49,248 nt of DNA, from positions 1-49,248 of IMG/VR virus record IMGVR_UViG_3300030329_000459. The stretch is one strand, 5' to 3'. The notes beneath the pieces were generated by a model. That model had not been told where the DNA came from. It saw only the letters and a list, made by a program, of their open reading frames with translations, and ran no database searches. Within the stretch, counting starts at the first letter, position 1; each line of letters starts with the position of its first letter. Origin of the DNA: a virus. Made by a program: the position numbers and the translations under genes. Shown piece by piece: positions 15,195 to 21,721 of this stretch.

Positions 15195-15657
15195 ATACAA
15201 CATAGCTATGCTCATCTTACTATCTTTGTTGTTGTTGGTTACTTGTAATACTGCAAAGGCTTATGATAAAGATAGTGAAGCTCATTGTCTAGCTAAGAAT
15301 ATTTACTTTGAAGCAGGTAATCAGCCATTAGCAGGTCGTATTGCTGTAGGTCAGGTTACTATTAACAGAAAAAATCATGGTATGTTTCCGCATACTATTT
15401 GTGAAGTTGTATATCAAGGAGGTGAAACAAGACATAGATGTCAGTTTAGTTGGTACTGTGATGGTAAATCAGATGTACCTACAGACTCTGAAACTTGGAT
15501 GGAAAGTATTATCTTAGCTTTCAGATTAATTAACTTTGATGACATGGATATAACTGAAGGATCATTGTGGTATCATGCTAATTATATTGACAAACCATAT
15601 TGGTCTGATGAGTTAACTCCTACTGTTGTTATTAACAATCATATCTTTTATAAGTGA
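15178..15657 (+). CDS. SleB-type cell-wall hydrolase with signal sequence
   Basis: This 159-residue protein should cleave peptidoglycan (lytic transglycosylase/hydrolase_2 family). Residues 10-28 form a hydrophobic signal or signal-anchor (LILLSLLLLVTCNTAKA). The mature part carries the SleB hallmark LAKNIYFEAGNQPLAGRIAV, with the presumed catalytic Glu45, then FPHTICEVVYQ, CQFSWYCDGK and SLWYHANYIDKPYW. Export by the host Sec system would make it a secreted or SAR-type endolysin that needs no holin. It lies in the early plus-strand block, far from the M15 endolysin in the late block. The VTC sequence at residues 21-23 is not a convincing lipobox. Confidence 0.88.
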   Translation: MKKDFRYNIAMLILLSLLLLVTCNTAKAYDKDSEAHCLAKNIYFEAGNQPLAGRIAVGQVTINRKNHGMFPHTICEVVYQGGETRHRCQFSWYCDGKSDVPTDSETWMESIILAFRLINFDDMDITEGSLWYHANYIDKPYWSDELTPTVVINNHIFYK

Positions 15658-15665
15658 GGATTACA

Positions 15666-16028
15666 ATGGAATCTAATACAGATTATGAACATTATTTTGC
15701 TACGTTGAATGAGTTGAGAGAACGAGGTGAAGTCAACATGATGAGCGCACCTAGTTTATTGAGAGAGTTGTATGGTCTTGAAAGAGCTGAAGCTTATGAT
15801 ATCTTTAAAGCTTGGACTAAATCTCTTAGACCTAAGCCTACTGAATCTATAAATAACATTAACTATCCTGTCTTTCCTGATGAAAAGGAAGAAGATCCTA
15901 ATGGAAAGTTTATGGAGCCAGTTTTAATTCATGATGGTAACAGATCAATAGTAAAAGGAAAAACTGTAGACTTTGAATTTCCTACACCTGAAGAATTGTT
16001 TGAGGATTTTGAAGATGGAATCAAATAA
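15666..16028 (+). CDS. Early protein of 120 residues, unknown
   Basis: The ATG at 15666 has GAGG 8 nt upstream. An upstream in-frame GTG overlaps the hydrolase stop and is less likely. Acidic and helical (LLRELYGLERAEAYDIFKAW), with a Pro-rich middle and a Glu/Asp/Phe-rich end (PTPEELFEDFEDG). No known domain. Confidence 0.65.
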   Translation: MESNTDYEHYFATLNELRERGEVNMMSAPSLLRELYGLERAEAYDIFKAWTKSLRPKPTESINNINYPVFPDEKEEDPNGKFMEPVLIHDGNRSIVKGKTVDFEFPTPEELFEDFEDGIK

Positions 16029-16320
16029 AATATATAAGGAATTTGATCTTAGTGAAGATGAATATAACGAACATAGATATAGTCTTGCTGATCCATATTT
16101 TATTGTTCATTCAGAACCTTATAAATGTAGTGTTCTTTACTTTGATGGAGATGATGGAGTAGTTTTGTTTACTTCACCTTCTGAAATTTTTGATTTTAAA
16201 GGATTCAGTACAGAACTTATTGATTGTTCTTATTGTGATGTTTCTTTAAAACATATGTCAGAAATATTAGAAATATTAAATGATTTTGAATCAGAAATTT
16301 TAGAAAGGCAAATAGATTAA
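16015..16320 (+). CDS. Early acidic protein of 101 residues, unknown
   Basis: Starts at an ATG that overlaps the end of the preceding gene in another frame, with TGAGG 12 nt upstream. Very acidic, with short beta-like strands (CSVLYFDGDDGVVLFTSPSE) and a helical end (MSEILEILNDFESEIL). Could be a small host-interaction protein. Not recognised. Confidence 0.65.
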   Translation: MESNKIYKEFDLSEDEYNEHRYSLADPYFIVHSEPYKCSVLYFDGDDGVVLFTSPSEIFDFKGFSTELIDCSYCDVSLKHMSEILEILNDFESEILERQID

Positions 16321-16331
16321 GGATATTGAAG

Positions 16332-16538
16332 ATGAAACTTAGAGATAAAATAGAACATGAACTTAAATGTTCTGTATCTAATTGTTCAAGGAAAGTATCA
16401 GTATATTTAACTGGAGAATTTACAGGACAGTTAAATTATTATTGTGCTACTCATGCAAGAATGGAGATTGAAAGTCAAGAAGTTGTAAGAAATTTACAAA
16501 AAGATATACCGGGGACTTTACAAAATCTTTTATCGTGA
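16332..16538 (+). CDS. Small Cys/His protein, possible zinc binder
   Basis: 68 residues, with C-x4-C near residues 13-18 (LKCSVSNCSRK) and YYCATH at about 37-42. The four Cys/His could bind one zinc ion in a small treble-clef-like fold. The rest is helical. The promoter for the following genes overlaps its last codons. Function unknown. Confidence 0.65.
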   Translation: MKLRDKIEHELKCSVSNCSRKVSVYLTGEFTGQLNYYCATHARMEIESQEVVRNLQKDIPGTLQNLLS

Positions 16539-16544
16539 TATAAT
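16517..16544 (+). promoter_or_regulatory. Internal sigma70 promoter
   Basis: TTTACA (16517-16522), a 16-nt spacer and a perfect TATAAT (16539-16544). The -10 box begins right after the stop of the upstream gene. The predicted start is near 16551, giving an ~85-nt leader with a CTTATTG/CAATAAG stem before the ATG at 16635. It could supply the replication genes independently of read-through from the main promoter. Confidence 0.65.
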
Positions 16545-16634
16545 CTATTAAGTTTAGGATGCTTATTGAACGGAAATTGCTATTAATTGCTATGGACAAT
16601 AAGTATTTTAATTATAAACCATAAGGAAATTTAA

Positions 16635-16916
16635 ATGTTAGAATTTGAAACTGAGTTAAGTAACTTAATGAGTATACTTAAAGATGATCATAAAGAATAT
16701 CTTGAAGTAAATGATGATGTTATTCATAAAGGTACTTGGGGAACAGAACCACCTAGAGTAGCAAAAGTAACTGCAATTCAAAAATTTGAAGATGAAGGCA
16801 CTAATAAATATATAAATAAAATAAGCTGGAAAGATTTTCATGCCAATCAAAGAGAATATGTTGTTGATCTTCATGATTGTAAATGGGCTTACAACTTTCA
16901 AATAAATCCTTTATAG
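16635..16916 (+). CDS. Protein of 93 residues, unknown
   Basis: AAGGAAA lies 8 nt upstream of the ATG. N-terminus is a coiled helix (FETELSNLMSILKDDHKEYL). The rest has beta character and a short acidic patch. First gene after the internal promoter at 16517-16544. No recognised domain. Confidence 0.65.
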   Translation: MLEFETELSNLMSILKDDHKEYLEVNDDVIHKGTWGTEPPRVAKVTAIQKFEDEGTNKYINKISWKDFHANQREYVVDLHDCKWAYNFQINPL

Positions 16917-16925
16917 GCTAGTCAT

Positions 16926-17162
16926 ATGGAATACAAAGATAAATTAATATGGTTAGCTGATAAGTTAAAAGATCAATCTAATCCTAATGATCAAGGTTGG
17001 AGAGCATTAGCTAGAGCATTAGGTTTAGGTAGTTCTTCCCATCTTAAAGCAAGATTAAACAAGAAAAAGTTTACTACTGAGCAAGACTTAGCTGCACAAA
17101 TGTTGATGGCTAGGATCAAGCGTAGTGAAAAACTGGATAAATTTACATATGTTATTCAGTAA
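16926..17162 (+). CDS. Small helical protein, possible DNA-binding
   Basis: 78 residues, helical and basic towards the end. The segment WRALARALGLGSSSHLKARL resembles a helix-turn-helix and is followed by KKKFTTEQDLAAQMLMARIKRSEKL. A regulatory role is possible. It is the last gene before the hairpin that precedes the DUF932 gene. Not assignable to a named family by eye. Confidence 0.6.
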   Translation: MEYKDKLIWLADKLKDQSNPNDQGWRALARALGLGSSSHLKARLNKKKFTTEQDLAAQMLMARIKRSEKLDKFTYVIQ

Positions 17163-17170
17163 CCCTCGTT

Positions 17171-17203
17171 GTTGTGGAACCCCTCTTGATGTGGGTTTCC
17201 ACA
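17171..17203 (+). promoter_or_regulatory. Hairpin with ~10-nt loop before the DUF932 gene
   Basis: TGTGGAACCC pairs with GGGTTTCCACA (one bulged T) around CTCTTGATGT. An outer GTTG/CAAC can extend it. No T-run follows. It lies 32 nt before the DUF932 ATG and has the same shape as hairpins at 14434 and 19000. Confidence 0.55.
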
Positions 17204-17234
17204 CAACTTTCAATAAAATAAATGGAGAAAATTA

Positions 17235-18218
17235 ATGAATTTAGTTTCATTCAATTCCCGAGAGGAACAGAGAAGATTAGCATTTGCAGACCTAGGATAC
17301 ATGGGTACTGATGTTGACTTTGATGTTCAAGAATTAGGCGCATCTTATAAACTAAATGGTGAGACTCAGTATATACCAAATAGAAAGGTGTTATTGAACG
17401 GTAATACAGGAGAGTATATTTCTACTGTAGGTAATAAGTATTCTAATCCATTGTCTCATGCAAAACAGTTTGAAAAAATTGAAGAGAATATTATTAAATC
17501 TAGATTGAACTTGGAAGGTATGACAAGAACAATAAATGTATCAGATGGTGGAGGCAGAGCATTTGTAAATTATAAATTTCCTGCTCATACTATTAATGTA
17601 GGTGGTACTGGTGATGTAAGTCTAGAGATTTTAGGTAGGAATAGCTTTGATGGTACATGGCCTACAGTATTTGAAGGAGGTGCATGGAGAATGATATGTA
17701 CAAACCTATGTGTATTTGGTACAACTATTGCAGTATCTAAGCAACGTCATACTAAAAATATTAATTATGATAAGGGAGCTATGCAGGTAATGAATTGCTT
17801 GGAAGTTTTCTTAGATGAAACAGATAAATGGACTAAGTGGATTGATACTCCAGTAACAGACAAAGAAGCATTCCAAGCTATTGCTACTTTGTCTAGGAAT
17901 AACCATGCTATTAGCCAATTAGATGATATACATTCAAGTAGGCAAAGTATTGCTGAGACTCTTGATGTAGCCACTAAGAATCAAGATGGTTCAACAAGAG
18001 CTAACAGTCCTCTTAGTACTTTATGGAATTTATATATCCATGAATACAGACCTTCATTAGGTAGTAATCTATGGGCTTTATATAATACAATGACTGATTG
18101 GACTAGCAATCATCTTAATACTAAGAAAGATGGTGGCATACATCATCTACGTGCTACTAAGATGGAAGATGTTAGGAAGTTAGTTAATCACAATCCAGTA
18201 TTTAAGTTAGCAGCTTAA
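17235..18218 (+). CDS. DUF932 family protein
   Basis: This 327-residue protein matches the DUF932 (phage/plasmid-like) pattern. It has an N-terminal NRKVLLNGNTGEYISTVGNKYS, the region VNYKFPAHTINV and GDVSLEILGRNSFDGTWPT. The core WRMICTNLCVFGTTIAVSKQRHT follows. Late helices are ISQLDDIHSSRQSIAETLDVA and SPLSTLWNLYIHEYR. Family members occur beside SSB and replication genes on phages and plasmids, and their biochemistry is not settled. Here it is immediately upstream of the SSB gene with a possible promoter between them. GGAGAA lies 7 nt before the ATG. Length is typical. Confidence 0.78.
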   Translation: MNLVSFNSREEQRRLAFADLGYMGTDVDFDVQELGASYKLNGETQYIPNRKVLLNGNTGEYISTVGNKYSNPLSHAKQFEKIEENIIKSRLNLEGMTRTINVSDGGGRAFVNYKFPAHTINVGGTGDVSLEILGRNSFDGTWPTVFEGGAWRMICTNLCVFGTTIAVSKQRHTKNINYDKGAMQVMNCLEVFLDETDKWTKWIDTPVTDKEAFQAIATLSRNNHAISQLDDIHSSRQSIAETLDVATKNQDGSTRANSPLSTLWNLYIHEYRPSLGSNLWALYNTMTDWTSNHLNTKKDGGIHHLRATKMEDVRKLVNHNPVFKLAA

Positions 18219-18227
18219 ATAAAACCC

Positions 18228-18260
18228 TTGACAAGGCTGTACAGTTTGTATAGTCTTGTC
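18228..18260 (+). promoter_or_regulatory. Possible promoter and stem before the SSB gene
   Basis: TTGACA (18228-18233) is followed either by TATAGT after 15 nt or TAGTCT after 17 nt. Neither combination is ideal. The same stretch forms a GACAAG/CTTGTC stem (18230-18235 with 18255-18260). The spacer holds AAGGCTGTACAGTT, also found with one change at 13531-13544 in the main leader. Confidence 0.45.
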
Positions 18261-18288
18261 TAGCCAACTTTAATTAAGGAGAAAAAAT

Positions 18289-18714
18289 ATGGCACTAGTT
18301 GAAGGTTTAGCTTATTGGGCTTCAGTAACCACACCTAATACTAAATTTGAACCTGTCTATTCTGTTAATCTATTGGTGGATGATTCTACAGCAAAAGAGT
18401 TTGCTAAAAGAGGCCACAAGATTAAACAGATGGATGAAGGGCCAAGCATTGTTATCAAGCGTAAAGCTAGAGATAAGAATGGTAAAGAACGACCTGCACC
18501 TAAGTTAGTGGATTCTAACAAACAACCTATTACCGATCTTGTTGGAAATGGTTCTAAGGTTAAAGTCCAATATCATGAATGGGAAACATCTAATCAGTTT
18601 GGAGATTTCAAAGGTTTAGATTTTCAAGCTATGCAAGTTTTAGATTTAGTACCTTATGGTGATAGAGCATCTGATGGAGCAGAGTTTGGTCTTGATGATG
18701 GAGATGAGTTCTAA
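18289..18714 (+). CDS. Single-stranded DNA-binding protein
   Basis: This 141-residue protein is the likely T7 gp2.5-type SSB. It has an N-terminal OB-fold-like part (GLAYWASVTTPNTKFEPVYSVNLLV), basic middle segments, GNGSKVKVQYHEWE, and FKGLDFQAMQVLDLVPY. The end is very acidic and aromatic (EFGLDDGDEF), the hallmark tail with which SSBs contact polymerase and helicase. It directly precedes the primase-helicase and polymerase genes. AAGGAGAA lies upstream of the ATG. It is coupled to the next gene by TAATG. Family assignment rests on size, fold pattern, tail and context. Confidence 0.82.
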   Translation: MALVEGLAYWASVTTPNTKFEPVYSVNLLVDDSTAKEFAKRGHKIKQMDEGPSIVIKRKARDKNGKERPAPKLVDSNKQPITDLVGNGSKVKVQYHEWETSNQFGDFKGLDFQAMQVLDLVPYGDRASDGAEFGLDDGDEF

Positions 18715-18986
18715 TGAGTGAAGTAGAACAACAAGCACCTAAAGCTGTATATCGTAATGAGGAAACAGATTACGATGTATCTAAACTAACCCCGGAAGCT
18801 CAACAAGCTTTTATGTTGTTGGCACAGCTACAACAGAATGAGTTACGTCAAGCTGAAATTATTCTTAATTATTATAAAGCAGCGCAAGCTCATTATAATA
18901 ATGTAATAAAAGCAGGGCTAACTGAAGAGGCTATTGTTGGAGCTGAGTTTACTGAAGTTGAAGAAGAGGAGGTGAAAGCAGAATAG
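18714..18986 (+). CDS. Small acidic protein coupled to SSB, unknown
   Basis: This 90-residue protein starts in a TAATG overlap with the SSB stop. It contains YDVSKLTPEAQQAFMLLAQLQ and a long helix (LRQAEIILNYYKAAQAHYNNV), then a Glu-rich tail. The layout (short strand, YDV.L..EA, long helix) is like small phage proteins grouped as DUF6447-like, but I hold that loosely. It may act with the SSB. Confidence 0.65.
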   Translation: MSEVEQQAPKAVYRNEETDYDVSKLTPEAQQAFMLLAQLQQNELRQAEIILNYYKAAQAHYNNVIKAGLTEEAIVGAEFTEVEEEEVKAE

Positions 18987-18999
18987 ATGTCGTACTGGT

Positions 19000-19025
19000 G
19001 AAGCCCCTACGCAATGTGGGGCTTC
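19000..19025 (+). promoter_or_regulatory. 8-bp stem, 10-nt loop hairpin before primase-helicase
   Basis: GAAGCCCC pairs perfectly with GGGGCTTC around TACGCAATGT. The following CCCATTCCTTTAT has no strong T-run. It lies 32 nt before the helicase ATG, the same distance and shape as the hairpin before the DUF932 gene. Confidence 0.55.
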
Positions 19026-19057
19026 CCCATTCCTTTATAAATAAATTAGGAGTTTAG

Positions 19058-20713
19058 ATGACGTTTGTTAAATATCATGTAGCTTGTCCATTGTGTAACA
19101 GTAGTGATGCTGTTAGTATTAATGATGACGGATCAGCAAAATGTTTTAGTTGTGGAGAATTCATGCCAGATTTTGATAGTCCTGTTCAGGACACAGTTAA
19201 GAAAGAAAGTTCTAATGTAGTATATTTTTCTAGTGATGATTATGTAGGTGTAGTAGGTGCGTTGACTGATAGAGGTATATCAGAAGAAACAGCAGCTAAG
19301 TATGGTGTACGTGTAACCTATGATCAAGAAGGAAATATTGCTAAACATTATTATCCTTACTACAATGATAAAGATCTTGTTGCTTATAAAATAAGAACCA
19401 TTGAAGGTAAAGGATTTAAAAGCCAAGGAAGTATTCAAGAAGGAAATTTATTTGGTCAGCAAGTGTTCAGCAAAGGTGGCAAGTATGTCACGTTAGTTGA
19501 AGGTGAATGTGATGCAATGGCAGCTCATGAAATGACAGGAAGCAGATGGCCTGTAGTTTCAATTAAGAATGGAGCAGAAAGTGCATCAGGAGATATCAAA
19601 AAGAATTTAGAATTTTTAGAATCTTTTGATAATGTAATAATATGTTTTGATAATGATAAGCCGGGAAAGGAAGCAGCTAATAAAGTTGCAGCTTTATTCA
19701 GACCTAACAAAGCTAAGATCATGAATATTCCTGAAGGTTATAAAGATGCTAATGATATGTTAAAAGCTAATCAACATAAGAAGTTTGTCGATTGTTTCTG
19801 GCAAGCTAAAACATTTACACCTTCTGGCATCATCCGTGTATCTGAAAAGCTTGATGAATGGAAAGATCGTAGTCAGAAAGAAAGCATTCCATATCCTTGG
19901 CAAGGATTAAATGAAAAGTTATTTGGCATGCGTAAGTCAGAGCTTGTAACATTTACAGGTGGTACAGGATTAGGTAAGTCCAGTATTACAAGAGAGCTGG
20001 AACACTGGCTGATTACACACAGTAAAGATCGTGTAGGTATTATTGCACTTGAAGAAGATTGGAAACGTACAGTCGATGGTATAGTATCTATCGAAGCTAA
20101 TGATAGATTGTATATTGAAGAGATCAGAAACAAATACGATGAAGATACTCTTGACGGTCTATTCAAGAAAATGACAGATGAAGATAAAGTATATATACAT
20201 GCACACTTTGGTATGAATGATATAGATGAAGTATTTTCTAAACTAAGATATATTATTGTAGGCTGTGAATGTAAGTGGGTAGTAGTCGATCACTTACACA
20301 TGCTAGTATCTGCATTGTCAGACGGAGATGAGAGAAGAGCTATTGATAACATCATGACAGAGCTAAGGAGCCTCGTAGAGGAAACAGGAGTCGGTCTAAT
20401 GCTTGTATCACACCTTAGACGAGTAGCAGGTAATGAAGGCCATGAAAATGGCGTAGAAGTGAATCTGAGCCATCTGAGAGGCAGTCAATCAATAGCACAA
20501 ATAAGTGATTGTGTCATTGCTTTGGAGCGTAATCAGCAAGCAGATGATCCTATTGAGGCTAACACTACTAAACTACGTGTTCTTAAATCTAGATATACAG
20601 GTGATGTAGGTTTAGCTTGTTCATTATTTTATGATACAGATACTGGAAGACTCAGTGAAGTACAGCATGAAACAGATAATGGTGATTTAGAATTTGATGA
20701 TATACCTTTTTAG
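19058..20713 (+). CDS. Bifunctional DNA primase-helicase (T7 gp4-like)
   Basis: This 551-residue replisome enzyme unwinds the fork and makes primers. N-terminal zinc ribbon: CPLC (C10, C13) and CFSC (C29, C32). TOPRIM primase domain: LVEGECDAM (E148, D152) and CFDNDKPGKEA (D198, D200). Helicase domain (RecA/DnaB-like): Walker A GGTGLGKSS (301-308), EE pair near 332 (ALEEDWKRT), Walker B WVVVDHLHM (D411), and the sensor/arginine region MLVSHLRRVAGNEGHENG with HLRGSQSIAQISD. The C-terminus is acidic (LEFDDIPF), as in T7 gp4, where it binds polymerase. All key residues are intact and length is near T7 gp4 (566). Confidence 0.96.
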   Translation: MTFVKYHVACPLCNSSDAVSINDDGSAKCFSCGEFMPDFDSPVQDTVKKESSNVVYFSSDDYVGVVGALTDRGISEETAAKYGVRVTYDQEGNIAKHYYPYYNDKDLVAYKIRTIEGKGFKSQGSIQEGNLFGQQVFSKGGKYVTLVEGECDAMAAHEMTGSRWPVVSIKNGAESASGDIKKNLEFLESFDNVIICFDNDKPGKEAANKVAALFRPNKAKIMNIPEGYKDANDMLKANQHKKFVDCFWQAKTFTPSGIIRVSEKLDEWKDRSQKESIPYPWQGLNEKLFGMRKSELVTFTGGTGLGKSSITRELEHWLITHSKDRVGIIALEEDWKRTVDGIVSIEANDRLYIEEIRNKYDEDTLDGLFKKMTDEDKVYIHAHFGMNDIDEVFSKLRYIIVGCECKWVVVDHLHMLVSALSDGDERRAIDNIMTELRSLVEETGVGLMLVSHLRRVAGNEGHENGVEVNLSHLRGSQSIAQISDCVIALERNQQADDPIEANTTKLRVLKSRYTGDVGLACSLFYDTDTGRLSEVQHETDNGDLEFDDIPF

Positions 20714-20721
20714 GAGAAGGA

Positions 20722-20856
20722 ATGAAAACATTAGTTAAAATAGAAATGGAGTTTGAATATCCTCCTACATTTAAAGATGTAGTAGATTATTTTAATCAAT
20801 TAGTTGATGATGGTACATTACATTGGGAGTGCGACAATGAAACAAATAACACTTAA
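20722..20856 (+). CDS. Peptide of 44 residues, unknown
   Basis: Begins MKTLVKIEMEFEYPPTFKD and ends WECDNETNNT. AGGAGAAGGA precedes the ATG closely. It overlaps the next ATG in another frame. Acidic with alternating strand then helix character. Function unknown. Confidence 0.6.
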   Translation: MKTLVKIEMEFEYPPTFKDVVDYFNQLVDDGTLHWECDNETNNT

Positions 20857-20989
20857 CAATAAAGATGCAACACCATCTGAAGAAGGCCCGATAGATGAGA
20901 TGGTGCTTGACTTCTTAATTGAACGAGGAATAGTCCCATCTAGTTTTAGATGGAAATTAGTTATTGAGTATCAGGAGAATACTAAGTGA
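20837..20989 (+). CDS. Peptide of 50 residues, unknown
   Basis: The ATG at 20837 is preceded by GGGAG. A more upstream in-frame ATG lies inside the previous gene and has no ribosome site. Contains IDEMVLDFLIERGIVPSSF. Ends in a GTGA overlap with the next gene. Not recognised. Confidence 0.6.
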   Translation: MKQITLNNKDATPSEEGPIDEMVLDFLIERGIVPSSFRWKLVIEYQENTK

Positions 20990-21225
20990 AACGTACTAGG
21001 ATACATATTAACCAACATAATATAAAGTATAATAATAAAAGTACAGGTAATAGAAAGCCTGTAATAACTGCAAAAGATTATACTCAAAACAGAAAAGGTA
21101 ATCATGTAGAAATACTTGATGATGATGGAGAAGTTGTAGCAACAGTTATATATTCTCCAGATAAACCTTTAGATTGTGGAGCTAAGTGCTGGATTGAAAC
21201 CTTTAATAATGTTATAGTAACATAG
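20986..21225 (+). CDS. Protein of 79 residues with GTG start, unknown
   Basis: The GTG start overlaps the previous stop (GTGA), with AGGAG upstream. Basic N-terminal half (HINQHNIKYNNKSTGNRKP), then beta-rich HVEILDDDGEVVATVIYS and a CGAKCW pair of cysteines. Could be a small DNA-binding or metal-binding protein. No family named. Confidence 0.6.
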   Translation: MKRTRIHINQHNIKYNNKSTGNRKPVITAKDYTQNRKGNHVEILDDDGEVVATVIYSPDKPLDCGAKCWIETFNNVIVT

Positions 21226-21234
21226 GAGAATTAA

Positions 21235-21420
21235 ATGGACTCTATTGAATTGTTTTTAGATCATTGGGTATTGTACAGGAAAAAAGATCCTAACATTCCC
21301 ACTCTAAATGGAAGACAAGCTGAGTTTGAATTAGCTTTAAGAAAGTTAATCAATGAAGAAAAATCTAAACTTATAGATGATTTACAAAAAGAATGGAGTA
21401 AAGTGGTTCAACAATTATGA
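21235..21420 (+). CDS. Helical peptide of 61 residues, unknown
   Basis: AGGAG lies 7 nt upstream of the ATG. Two helices: ELFLDHWVLYRKKD and AEFELALRKLINEEKSKLID. ATGA overlap with the next gene indicates coupling. Unknown function in the replication cluster. Confidence 0.6.
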   Translation: MDSIELFLDHWVLYRKKDPNIPTLNGRQAEFELALRKLINEEKSKLIDDLQKEWSKVVQQL

Positions 21421-21605
21421 AAACAAAAATAGTTAATGTTATATTAACCAATGAAGAATTTTATGATTTAATACATTCCGACTTTGTAAAAGGCAGAGGA
21501 AGATTTTATTTAGATTCAAATGAAAATGGTGAAGTTACTGCTAGATTAAATATCAATAAAGATGTGGGAGAAAGCATTGACGAATATCTTGGAATTAAAG
21601 AATGA
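21417..21605 (+). CDS. Peptide of 62 residues, unknown
   Basis: Starts in an ATGA overlap. Beta-like ends (KIVNVILTNEEFYDLI, GEVTARLNINKDVG) suggest a small alpha/beta fold. It is coupled at its end to the 39-residue peptide. No recognised family. Confidence 0.6.
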   Translation: MKTKIVNVILTNEEFYDLIHSDFVKGRGRFYLDSNENGEVTARLNINKDVGESIDEYLGIKE

Positions 21606-21721
21606 GTGATCACTACAGAGAAATATACGAGGAGAAGCTATATGAAAAAGCCTTGGACATGGGAATGTCTGAGGCTGAAGCTTTAGCTTATGTAAAGAAA
21701 ACTATTGAGGACATGGAATGA
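21602..21721 (+). CDS. Acidic helical peptide of 39 residues before polymerase
   Basis: Begins MSDHYREIYEEKLYEKALD and contains GMSEAEALAYVKKTIED. It is joined by ATGA overlaps to the preceding gene and to the polymerase start, so it is probably translated and may couple polymerase synthesis. The sequence resembles a UBA-like or short helical hairpin motif, but this is uncertain. Confidence 0.55.
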   Translation: MSDHYREIYEEKLYEKALDMGMSEAEALAYVKKTIEDME

